Part shown: positions 12,701 through 21,900 of the stretch, in pieces
How positions within the stretch are numbered: position 1 is the first letter of the stretch
Layout of the letters: each line of letters opens with the position of its first letter
From: Apoda limacodes
Lineage: Eukaryota > Arthropoda > Insecta > Lepidoptera > Limacodidae
DNA length: 64,000 nt
Reading direction: 5' to 3'
Assembly (NCBI GenBank): GCA_946406115.1
Contig: OX291543.1
Span: 28,980,815-29,044,814, forward strand
Made by a program: the position numbers and the translations under genes
Notes under the pieces: generated by a model
Seen by the model: only the letters and a program-made list of their open reading frames with translations
Told to the model about the DNA's origin: nothing
The model's database searches: none

Positions 12701-15700
12701 TTATCACGTCAAACTTTACGGCTCTATATTTATGGTTATAGTTAATAAATAACTACCGCTAAATATACTTACCTTGTAAAAGAAGATAGTAAATACCACA
12801 TGCATTCCAGACGGATTTTTTAATATTTCAAAGAATTCTTTAAGGGTTCGTTCATTTTGATATAAAAAGTTTCCACTTTGATACTTTTCACACCTATAAT
12901 AATGCCAGTTTCCCCACAGACGCCTTTCGTTCGGGATAGTTTTAAAACGTTACTAACAAAATTATTGGTTCATCATATTGGTCACCTTTCAGATTCTCTC
13001 TCTATTGGAGATAGAGCTCTGAAGGTACGGGTTTCGAAATCTTACTTTCATGACCAGGGCTGAAGCTCTGGGGATTGCTTTTTCCCCCCTGGTCAGTTTT
13101 GAGTAAAGTCTAAACTGCCATTTAGACTTCTTAGGATTTAATCTCCCCTTTGATTTTTTTTTTTAATTACAGCAGTTCTCTTTGAAGAGGTCTGCAGTTT
13201 TCTAGTGGTCTTACGTGGAGGGGAGCGATACCCCTAAGGGATTCGTGCGGACTGTTGTCCGCTCTATCAAAATGTTTAATTGCCAGCTATTGGATGAATG
13301 TTGCTACTGTTGGCACCTTGACATCCCTCGCTATCGTGGAGTTCGTGACGTAACGGCGAGCTCTCGTCTTAGTGCTATTTTTTAGACTCTTTGAATTCGT
13401 TTCCTATTTGAGGATGAGATTGAGAATACCATGCTGGGGATGCATACGTAAACCTACCCCTTACAAACATTTTGTAAATGCGGAGTTTCGTCTTGAGCGG
13501 TAGCTTTGATGATAGGAGTGGCCGTAGTACTGCTATAGCTCCATTGGCTCTTTTGATCACATAGTCCGTCATTTTATGCATTTTCAGCGGTCGGTCTATA
13601 ACACATCCCAGATATTTGACCTGATAATACCATTCTGTGGGTTTGAGAAGTTGGTTTTTTGGCTTGTGAGCATGGTCGCAGTTTTCCCCACACTTACTAC
13701 TATTCTACTTTTCCGGCCATTGTGGGAGAAGGTCCAGTAGCCTATGCATTCTGTCCGCTGCGACGGTGGGCTTACGCGATGATGTCATGAAGGCGCTACC
13801 ATCAGCTAATAACGCCAAGACAACGTCCTCCTGACCCTCTTTTAGCCCCTGATTCTTAAGCGTGGGGATGTCATTCGTGTATACGCGTACAACAATGGGG
13901 ACAGGCAACATCCCTGCGGGACTCCTGCTATATGCCTGACTCATAATCCTCAACTGCAATGTAGAATTTACGATCAGTTAAAAAGGATGCAATTATTGTC
14001 CAATAGCCTCTGAGTATTGCCTTGTCGAGGAGTTTATACAATAGGCCCTCGTGCCATACACGGTCAAAGGCCTTTTCGATATCGAGAGACTCCGAACATG
14101 TATCGTCGTTTGTTCTTCTCCGACGCCATGTAGTACAATACTCTTTTCACTTTGAAGGTGGTGCTATGGCAACTACGGAAGCCGAATTGCTTAGGTCTTC
14201 ATTTAATATAGGGTTGTATTCTTTTAAGCAACAAACGTTCAAACATACTTCTTTGGGGGAGATACACGCGACCCCAGTTAGTGATTTAACAGTGGTTTGT
14301 CTGACATTGATGTACAAGTTGCACTACTAAGGACTCCTGAACGATGTCTATACTAGGATTAGGCATGAGTGCTCCTCAAAGTAGCAAGCCGACAACTCAG
14401 CTCTATTTTCGGATTTATAATGCCGATGGCCGTTGCTATCGATGAGGGAACAAATGGGGTCCTGTGTTTTCGGCAGTCGTCTTGTCAGTCGGTATAATCG
14501 CCGGCCTCCATAATGACCTAGTCCCAGGATTGGCCCCGATATTCCAGGTTCCCTTCATGGAGTTCGTTACCAATCCTGTTCAAGTCTCTTTCAGTTATAA
14601 GGCAGCGTGTTCTGGACCAGAGTTTACGGAGCTTTTTACCTTAATTTGTCTTTTAAAAATTGGGGCAGAATTGTTTGAATTGCGGTCGATTTTATTTTTA
14701 TTCTAGTGCCCTCTTAGCTTAATAATGGCTTCGTAGAGGAGCTCTACTGATTTCTCTACTTCTTTGGGTGAGTTAATGCCCTCTGACATTTGCATTCCCT
14801 TTTGGAACTTGGCCTTATCTGATTTGAGCTTCAAACAAAGGGGAGGCTTCGTGCTGGCTGTCACTCCAAAGACCAGTAGTAATGGAAGGTGACTGGTGTC
14901 GAGGTCGTACAGAACCTCACAAGCTATGGGCCAAGGGATGTTGCTCACTAGCGCAATGTCAAGAACGTCCGCAGAAAACTCGTCATTTGTGGGGTAGTGA
15001 GTAGGCGTTCCCGGGCCAACTACCTATCTCGTAGCCGTAGGTAGTTGCATCTTCTTTAAGTACTTTCCCTATTTCATTGTTTCTTTTTGACTAAGTATAC
15101 CCGTCCCGGGTCAGAAATCTTAGACAGTGTGGTCTTGATTTGAGACACAAGTTCTCCGCGGTTTTCCTCCACAACGGAACGAGGAATGTTTGCACGACCC
15201 GTGTAATAAGCGTCTCCAGTAATGTCATCTGTATTGCAATACATGTTGTTGATGTTCAACATGTCATTGATATGCAGTAGAAAGCCTTGCGGGACATCAG
15301 CATTAATGTCCACGCTATCAGGGTGTCATCTGGGTGGAAGGGCCTTGCAGTGGTTTATGGGCCGAAAAAAATTTTGGTTGCAAAACGAACGGTTGACATA
15401 CACTACGATAATGAGACACACACTACCATAAACCACGAATATGTAAGAGTTTGACAGATTTTTATTTTTATTATTTAAATTTTATTTTTATTTTTTACTT
15501 TTGAGTGACAAATTGCTTTTTTTTTCTCGTACACTTAAAAACATCGATACTCTTTACAAAATTTTACAATCATCAACATAAAAGGCGTTTCGCCAGTTCA
15601 AAATTAACACCAATTTTTTTGACCAAAAATTTAAGTTTTAAATTCACAACATTAATATGGGACCACCTCGGAAGAATACCGTTCTAAACAAAAAAAGAAT

Positions 15701-17385
15701 TTTGATAATCCGTCTATATATGACGGACTTATGCCCGAACAAAAATTTTAAGAAAAGTACAAACAACCAAATTGAGAACCTGAATTGAAGTCGATTAAAA
15801 AACAATTTTGTAAAAATTTTAGCATTAGCAAAATCAGAACAATAGCGATTTAGGTATTAATTAATATGCAACGATTGTATAATGATACAAAAGCAAACAA
15901 CATGTAAAAACATGAAACAATTCAATTAAAAACCAGTAAACAGTCAATAAACGCAAGATTTCAATTTAAAATTGCCATTTCTACATCTTGTTAAAAATTA
16001 AACGTTAAATGAACAAGCAGCCAGTGTAGCACAATCCAAAGGTGTAAAATCCCTTTATTCCCCGGGGTCCCTGCCGTAGTCCCTGCAAGGGACCACGGGG
16101 AATTTTTTTCCTTGTGGTCCCTTCCAAAAATACAATGCTGCAAAATTAAAATAGTATCTATATAGTCATAAAAATTTGGAGGATGAGAAAATTACGAACA
16201 TATATTTTGTAACCTAGACAAGTGTTGTGTTTGGGTTTACTTACTTAAATTAATTGAAATGAAATTTAAGTCTTTAAAATTAAAAAAAAACGCCTTTTAT
16301 AGTTTGACAGCTGTCATCTGAAATAAAGATCTTGATGAGATTTATCACTTTTGTAATGAAACTACTAGTCTACGATCTATAGTTACGGAGATATAGCCTT
16401 TTATAGTTTGACAGTTGTCATCTAAAATGAAGATCTTGATGAAATTTATTATATCGACGCTCTTTTGTTTTATCGACATTCATTTGTTTTTCTAACTATC
16501 CAACCATAATTTTGCAGAATAAAATGCCACGTGAAATTTTAGTTAATAAGATTAATTTGTTTTCTTTTTTGCAAACGAATACGTAGTTGATAGTTTTGAT
16601 AATTAGTGCGACACTCTTTCCTAGTAAACATGTAATGTCTAGGTTACAAAATATATGTTGGTAATTTTCTCATCCTCTAAATTTTTAAATCAAAAACAAA
16701 TATATGCAAAAGGTTTTTATATTATACTTATCACTTATCATAGTTATAACAGCCTAAAGACGACTTCGCTAAAACTCAGGCCCTTTACATGTGTTGTACG
16801 TCTTGAACCGCCGCATCCAGTGGCTTCCTGCAACTCTAACCAGATTAACTGTCCACTCGGTAGGAGATTGTTCCAAGCCTTTTTTTTTTAGTTAATGGTC
16901 CATTGTGGTGCCACTTCAACTTGCTATTCAAGCTGTATGAAATGTATCGCCACTGTAAATGTCAATCCATCTCATTTGTGTGAACAAACTATGAGTACGT
17001 GAGTCCACTATATTTTGAACTATAAGGACAAGTGTAGTACTCTGTGCTATGCAACCGATCGGCTTACTGTAGTTGTAAATGTGTGCGTTTATCGAGTAGG
17101 CACTAACACTGCTTTCTTTGATATGTAAAAACCATATGTATAGTAGCGACGCATGTATTCACTAGCCGCCTTCACTCCTATCATGTGAGGAAGATCCTCT
17201 TCTCAACAACCACTTTAATTCTGCGTGACAGTACTTATAATTAGATGGAGTAATCGGATTAAAAAAAACACAATATGTTTACAATATACTACATTTAATA
17301 ATATTATAATTTTCAGAACTATCGCAGAGTCAACTGCTTGGACTTTTCTACGTCACCTATCTCAGAGAAGATATTTTATACGTAG
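3560..17385 (+). CDS. Coiled-coil ciliary-type protein (TPH domain, CFAP210-like), spliced, 5' incomplete
   Basis: Eight exons are proposed: 3560-3726, 4476-4679, 4750-4861, 5524-5691, 6471-6595, 9770-10030, 10903-11039 and a tentative terminal exon 17317-17385. All are bounded by AG and GT except the last, and phases agree at every junction but one. The product is highly charged, rich in K, E, Q and R, with heptad-like stretches throughout and no signal or membrane segment. Phrases such as SALLESKTLEERKLQIEF and DYHRRQRETMNEYD resemble trichohyalin/plectin-homology proteins of ciliary doublet microtubules. CFAP210 (CCDC173) is my best family guess from remembered sequence; CFAP45 or CFAP53 relatives are alternatives. 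The phase is inconsistent between 6595 and 9770, so an exon of length 3n+2 is probably missed there. The start codon and N-terminal exons were not found. About 415 residues are visible. Several introns hold repeats, including a CR1-type LINE tail. Confidence 0.7.
4476..4679 (+). CDS. Coiled-coil gene, exon 2
   Basis: The acceptor 'gcctgtttcag' ends at 4475 and the donor GTAAGT starts at 4680. It encodes ALLESKTLEERKLQIEF followed by a continuous K/E-rich helix ending near NKEIAEINKN. It leaves two bases that join the next exon as methionine. Very strong exon signature. Confidence 0.8.
4750..4861 (+). CDS. Coiled-coil gene, exon 3
   Basis: The acceptor 'ttttttaag' ends at 4749 and the donor is 'gag|gttatt'. 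It encodes HKIKIEQIAEEKEKETQL and on to LLDAETKQE, ending in phase 0, matching the next exon. Confidence 0.75.
5524..5691 (+). CDS. Coiled-coil gene, exon 4
   Basis: The acceptor is 'tttgaaag' and the donor 'caa|gtaatg'. Fifty-six codons begin ADYHRRQRETMNEYDAGNQA and contain AIADQWRRYHERIRAMEKK. This is the most family-like exon, with the aromatic and basic spacing of TPH proteins. The exon is 168 bases and in phase 0 at both ends. Confidence 0.8.
6471..6595 (+). CDS. Coiled-coil gene, exon 5
   Basis: The acceptor 'ttttattaag' ends at 6470 and the donor is 'ccg|gtaaga'. It encodes IYNRFDKGHWKYNNDLIEKL and EKDKFYDDFIESGIKKYEN. It ends in phase 2, but the next recognised exon needs phase 1. 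Either an intermediate exon between 6596 and 9769 was missed or one boundary is wrong. Confidence 0.7.
7165..8150 (+). mobile_element. 5'-truncated CR1-type LINE with (TTTGAC)n tail
   Basis: Plus-strand translation in shifting frames shows the C-terminal part of a LINE reverse transcriptase. It includes STVFLGITLDSKLQWGPHI near 7210, then IKKIRQLTDVDTTK and LMTYGILLWG. The last 131 codons are intact (7433-7828), with KRAIRAIYKLGSRISLRDRF and a terminus ending NDKNPWD. Stops and a frameshift near 7430 break the upstream part, so the copy is dead. A 3' untranslated region with 'actatcgagtttcttgccgg' follows, and the copy ends in TTTGAC repeats (8109-8147), the 3' microsatellite expected for this family. 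It lies in an intron of the coiled-coil gene. Confidence 0.85.
9245..9710. repeat. Unclassified GC-flanked insertion
   Basis: It begins with a GC-rich phrase ('aagggccgtgccgcacctcg') and ends with 'ggggggtcgtcacggccctg'. The interior is AT-rich. A 152-codon ORF spans it but has no recognisable domain. The flanking 'ggccccagggcccc' recalls GC-rich patches at about 6730 and 8640. Probably a decayed mobile element in the intron before exon 9770. Confidence 0.3.
9770..10030 (+). CDS. Coiled-coil gene, exon 6
   Basis: The acceptor 'acctaatttag' ends at 9769 and the donor is 'aaag|gtaaga'. It encodes EPREKRVTDLYLNSQSTRVL, an E/K/Q-rich helix, and FERKQAMREKCRKFYSDQQH. It ends with one base that the next exon turns into a valine codon. 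Confidence 0.75.
10470..10830 (+). repeat. Interspersed repeat X, copy 1 (with short GT run)
   Basis: The order of phrases 'ttataataggtcc', 'gctaaatttgcgtttt', a GT run (10559-10581), 'agcttttttggccca', 'gcggtacttgc' and 'ccgaactaatttttatg' is shared with 60870-62140 in the erlin intron. The family is dispersed. I cannot name it. Confidence 0.7.
10903..11039 (+). CDS. Coiled-coil gene, exon 7
   Basis: The acceptor follows a long pyrimidine tract ('cctctatttttacccc' ... 'aaaccag') and the donor is GTAAGT at 11040. It encodes EDIKKRQTETSPWNGLQAAH and FAQHAGDILQECQYKRMAQK, ending in phase 0. An alternative acceptor at 10864 would break the frame at once, which fixes this start. Confidence 0.7.
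11210..11870 (+). repeat. Two tandem copies of a lepidopteran 'gggtacc' repeat
   Basis: Copy 1 (about 11215-11560) and copy 2 (about 11575-11870) share 'caaatactaa', 'ctacggtcccttgaagctgt' (copy 2 'ctactgtcacttgaagctgt'), 'caaataaat' and 'aaggtacttcccgttg'. The second copy runs on to 'gggttgcactccggaagtgc'. These phrases belong to a very abundant lepidopteran non-coding repeat, possibly Helitron-derived. The 61-codon ORF at 11766 is part of it, not a gene. Confidence 0.65.
12015..12125 (+). repeat. Three-copy minisatellite of about 40 bp
   Basis: The phrase 'ggcgtggcattat.gtttcc' followed by 'tctcgcgattttt' or 'ttcttgcgattttt' occurs three times in a row. Flanking 'ttacccatcacaaataa' copies occur on both sides (about 11958, 12130 and 12310). 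Confidence 0.8.
12420..12475 (+). repeat. 'gcgcgagccagactcgcactt' terminal motif of a lepidopteran repeat
   Basis: The imperfect palindrome 'gcgcgagccagactcgcac' followed by a T run is one of several copies in the window. Others lie near 4262, 10120, 55251 and 63858, and in reverse near 4970. It usually marks the end of a dispersed element. Confidence 0.6.
13050..15060 (-). mobile_element. Decayed Jockey-clade LINE, minus strand
   Basis: Minus-strand fragments follow the order of a Jockey-type ORF2. The end of the endonuclease lies at 14703-14950 (NIPWPIACEVLYDLDTSHLP). The RT core lies at about 13700-14080, with 'DRVWHEGLLYKLLDKAILR' encoded near 14020-14080 and the catalytic box read as LLADGSAF instead of FADDTA-like. 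A C-terminal part lies at 13375-13581 (FVRGRFTYASPAWYSQSHP). Stops, frameshifts and the lost Asp-Asp pair show it is dead. Confidence 0.75.
15077..15318 (-). mobile_element. LINE-B reverse transcriptase fragment (copy 5)
   Basis: The reverse complement matches 52430-52670 of the near-intact LINE-B: the VPQG motif, INDML, the YADD neighbourhood and the stretch to the DWGRVNLV region. About 21 bases after GVPQG are deleted, and the catalytic box is altered. It lies directly beside the decayed Jockey element. Confidence 0.8.
15320..16168. other. AT-rich intron-like stretch
   Basis: No gene was recognised. A small inverted repeat, 'ccccggggtccctg' against 'caagggaccacgggg', lies at about 16061-16102. 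Otherwise long A and T runs. Confidence 0.5.
16169..16687. mobile_element. Inverted-repeat element with internal CAGCTG minisatellite
   Basis: Arms of about 52 bases are near-perfect reverse complements: 16169-16220 ('aaaatttggaggatgag' ... 'cctagaca') and 16636-16687 ('tgtctaggttac' ... 'ctcatcctctaaattttt'). Between them lie two units of the TGACAGCTGTCA repeat, spaced 104 bases. Size and structure suggest a MITE. No transposase is present. Confidence 0.75.
17317..17385 (+). CDS. Coiled-coil gene, tentative terminal exon
   Basis: A good acceptor ('tataattttcag') opens 22 in-frame codons (NYRRVNCLDFSTSPISEKIF) before TAG, in phase 0 as required by exon 10903-11039. AATAAA occurs at 17489 and 17507. 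The preceding intron would be 6.3 kb, full of mobile DNA. The short length makes chance agreement possible. Confidence 0.35.
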   Translation, partial: NYRRVNCLDFSTSPISEKIFYT

Positions 17386-17488
17386 TATGAATTATGTAAT
17401 AGGATTTCTTACGTGACTATCATTCTGTAAACGAAAGTAACAAAAAATAATAAAAATTTAAAAAAAAAATTAAATCATTCAAAATTCT

Positions 17489-17512
17489 AAATAAAAAAAG
17501 TATTTAAATAAA
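17489..17512 (+). terminator. Candidate polyadenylation signals of the coiled-coil gene
   Basis: AATAAA is present at 17489-17494 and 17507-17512, about 105-125 bases after the tentative stop codon at 17383. The convergent NDUFS1 gene ends about 1.3 kb further on. Confidence 0.35.
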
Positions 17513-18853
17513 ACAAGATTTTTACATTATTATATTACATTTAATTTTATACTACTTACTTCTTCTTATTTACAGCCTTTCCTCATATTCCTACATCTTT
17601 AATGCATTTTTCTGTCTAAGTTTCTACTAGATTTCAAAAGGTAACATGACTTTGTAACAGAGTTGAAGCATACACTGAATAGTAATAACTTAAGCTTATC
17701 AATTACAAAATAAATAGTGTTTAATTAGGTACAGACTTTACCTAAACTACAGCTAATAATTTTCATTACGTTTCATGATCCTTGATTGCGTATTTTTTTT
17801 TTTATTGTAAAAAAATTACGACATAAAAGCAATAAAGAAATCTAATTATAGTTTATTTTTCGAAGATTGAGTAAAAGAAGTTAAATACGTTTCTTGCCTA
17901 TTATTCTTAGCAGAAAATGACATACTGAGTAGTTTGTAGATTTAAATGTACTGCTATTCAAAAAAGTGTTAAAAAAGTTTACTTGTAATAGAATTAATTA
18001 AAGTAGAAAAGTTTACAGAAATAGATAACACTATATTAAAACTGAACTGCCATTTTGAGGAGGAATTTAATAAATAATACAGCGCAACCAATATGTATAG
18101 GTATTACAAAAAAATTAAGACTAACATGTAAATTGTCCATTTTATATTTTTAGTTTTTATATAATGCATGCACAGTGCTGGTAAAGGGTTGTCCATAAAA
18201 TACTCCACTAAACTTTGAAAATTCTTGACATTGAATCACAATTTTTGGAATTTTTCCTAGTACACAGGTAGCATGTTCTTAGTTATTACAAGTTAAAGTA
18301 CAGTGGTAAAACAAAGGGTTTTTGTTTGTAGTTTAACATCGACATGCTACGGCAATCGAGATATACTCATTTTGGGTCTATCAATAGACGAATATCTTGA
18401 TATTAATCTATTTTGGTCTGCTGCTGGACTTAAGCCTACACGTCTACACACGTCTTACTACTACCGGCTACACTTTTAAGGTTAACAGTTAATTGAGATG
18501 GTGTCCTAGCTTCATCTTCCGGTACCCGGTCTCCACAATAGGATACGTCTGCTTCTTTGGCTATCGGACTTTTGACACATGTAACCAGCCAAATGATCTT
18601 GCGGATTCTGCGTACTATGCACTGGTCAAAGACTTTTATTGTAGGCGATAAGAAGAGTTAGCTAACTAAACGCTGCCAATTCGCTTGTTGAAAGTACTAA
18701 ATTAGATAAATCTAGATTGCCGTAGAATTTTGCGTTAGACAATAATTTTAAGAGTAAGTATATTGAACTAGTTAAGTAGACCACTTCTAGATTCCTAATA
18801 ATTTTCTTTTGTTAGGAATCGTATGTGTATTTTATGAACGACAGTTAGACTAC
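17513..18853. other. Convergent intergenic region and NDUFS1 3' UTR
   Basis: AT-rich, no ORF of note. On the minus strand a possible NDUFS1 polyadenylation signal (AATAAA, plus-strand TTTATT at 18635-18640) lies about 214 bases beyond the stop codon. Confidence 0.35.
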
Positions 18854-18991
18854 TTAATATTGCGACTGCTGTTGCTTAATATACGCCTGCACGCACTTGG
18901 CCATGGTGGGCGAGGCGCGACTGATCGGGTCAGTCATGTAGTAATCCTGTAGACTCTTCAGTTGCACATCCAGTTTGCTAGACATGGGCTT
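18854..18991 (-). CDS. NDUFS1: NDUFS1 exon 14 (C-terminus and stop)
   Basis: Residues 685-729 and TAA. The conserved terminal phrase [20 protein letters not shown] is present, followed by a glutamine-rich tail (YIKQQQSQY). Acceptor 'gaatttgcag'. Confidence 0.95.
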   Translation of the reverse strand, partial: KPMSSKLDVQLKSLQDYYMTDPISRASPTMAKCVQAYIKQQQSQY

Positions 18992-21900
18992 CTGCAAATT
19001 CTGTTAAAACCATATTAAATTAACCAAAGCTTAATTTTGAAAATATTTTAGGTATTACAGATATTTGAGGTACCGACTGGTCTAGAACCCACGGCCTTAT
19101 TATTTCTAAAATGCTTTGCAAATTGAGCTATAGAAGCTACAAACTGACAGGAAATTTACCTAATGCCCCTTATTTAATAAATATTAGCTTTATCTACCAC
19201 ATTCTTAAATGTTTTAAGTTAATTATGTGTGTATAACAAACCCTTATAATTTCTCAATCTTCTGGAATATTCCTTGTAACTTTTAAAAAGTTGATATAAA
19301 TAAATTATTTTGGTGATAAAAATAATTATATTACACATACCTTAGCTAGAGCCTGTGCCTGAGAAAAGTAATTGTTATCCTGCACATCTCCATAGGCCAC
19401 GAGCGACGGACAGACCTGCGCCATGCGGTCGCGCAGCTCGTCTAGGTTGTCGTACGGTAGTCGCTCACCCACTACTTCCGACAGAGCTCTGTTATACACA
19501 CCAATATTGTTACAAAGTCATTAGATTTGCAAACTGCATTGAAATTATAAATAAACCCGGATCGTATTAGGTTTAATAAAATTACCAGACGTAATAAAAT
19601 TACTACAGCCAATAATAGCACAGATTGATTAAGTATAATAAAATTGCTGCAGCCCATATTATGTTTATTTGTTAAACTAGTAAAGTACCCGTGTCCTCGA
19701 TTGTATAGTTACTGTTCTTGTACACCGTATGGACGATGGTAAAGACTCTAGAGTGAATACTGCAATCAAAAAACACAACCTGGGGCACAAACATACCGGA
19801 TGATCTTCCAGTCCTCTCGCGCGAGTCCAGGTGGCGAGACAGCGACCAGGGTCTGCTGCGCGCGTCCCTCCGCGTTCACGTACGTTGCCCGCTTCTCAGT
19901 ATACGCGGCGCCCGGCAACACTATGTCTGCGATCTCAGCGCCACTGTCGCCATGATGACCTAGATATACGTTTAAATAATTGCATTGAGTCATATTTATA
20001 GGCGGGATTAAGTTTTATCACAAATTAGTAATAGATAGTAGTAGTTTTTTTATTTTCTGTTACTTAGCTAAAAAATAAATTTATGTTTGACACTGGAGAA
20101 CTCTTGGCTCAGTTGAATTCGTCGATAGGAAACGATATAAGAAGTTAAGCAAAGGCGGGCGTGGTCAGTCATGGATGGGTAAAAACTTATGATATCTATC
20201 TACAATATAAATTCAAAATCTTGCCTTGATAAATGACTACAGCATCCTTTGGCAAAGCTTCCCTGGTTACCACTCCACTGTCCGCCCCCAGGAGGTACAC
20301 CACTTTAGGTCCTGACGAAAGGACTTTTCCCAGCCCAGTTTTGTAGCCGATGTCTAGGGCTGCCGCTTGGGATGCAGTGCGTTGCAGAACATTTAACACC
20401 TAATCAAAAACTTGGTATTTACATTTATATTAGGCGTATTGCAAAAGAGGAGACTATCGAAATGGACACTGGTAATAACCGCATATCGGCTCGAATAACC
20501 AACTTGGTTCGTGATATTTTAAGATTTTGATACAGCCTAAATGTAAAAAAGTTAAGCTATTCCTGATTCAACTGTATATCCGACTCGAAAAACCAAATTC
20601 GTTTATGGTATTTTAAGATTTTGATATAACCTATATAGGATGTTAGGATATTAGGTGCCTGAACTGAGACGGGTATCAAAAATATAGATTAAGGTAGTGG
20701 TTACTAAAACTAGCCCGTACGAAGGCCCTAAGGAAAATTACGTCATACAGTAAATTACAAAGACTTACCGGTTTTGGCGTTATATGTTTTTGATAACTGG
20801 CGTGACGTCGCGCACAGAGCAAGCTACGATCCTATCGCCGGTCCGACCGCATTCTTTTCCAAACAAATCTGCTCATGAATTTGCTCTGACCTATGGATTC
20901 TCTCAGCTGGTACTTTCTTCAACGAGAATACCAGATATAGAGGACCATACGACCTCCTTACTGGACCTTCCGCTGACTACTCGTCCGGACGGATACTCCA
21001 TCTCAGTGGATGCGCCTCTTGGCTCCTCGGACCACTGTCCCGTGCGGACACAAATGTCATGCACACAACCCGATCCATCTGGGCCAACCAACTGGCGTCG
21101 TGTGTGGCACTATAAGTCGGCAGACTGGGATGGATTGCGAGAATTTTATGCATCGTACCCGCGGAGGCAGATCTGCTTTAGCTCAGAAGATCCTGACGTC
21201 TGCGCAGCCGCAGTCACTGAGACAATCCTCGCTGGTATGGAATGCTATATTCCTAACCCGCGAGTTGCTGCCGGCATCAAAAAACGACCGTGGTTAATAG
21301 GTCTTGCAGAGAAGCTAAAATTCTTAAGCAAACTGCATATGAGGCTTGAACTTATAATAAGGATTCGAATATTTCTGAGTTAAAACGCAAATTAAATGCT
21401 GCCTCGAGGTTCAGTAAGAAAGCAACTGCCAGAGCAAAATTCCAATTCATCGGCAAAATAGGTGGGCGACTTGCGAGCTATCCTTCTGGGAGCCGTGCTT
21501 TCTGGTCGCTTGCCAAAGCTGCCGAAGGGAACTTTTGCCAGTCGTCGTTACCACCACTGCGAAAGACCGATGGTGACTTGGCCCATAGTGCTAAAGAGAA
21601 AGCCGATTTACTGGGCAGTCTCTTTGCCTCGAACTCGAACATGAACCATGAATGCGCTGTACCACCTACTATACCGTGGTGCGGTAAGACCATGCCAGAA
21701 ACCTCCATAACACAGCGGGAGGTCCGGCGGGCGTTGCTTTCTCTAGACAACAGATTATATAATACTATACTAGTACAGATGCCTCATCCCATACAATGAA
21801 ATGGGACCGCCGTAACTCGGGCTATTTTTCAGGCTATTTTGTTTAGCCGCTAGATGCCGTAAGTAGCAGCGGGTCGAAAATATTAGCTAACGACATCTAG

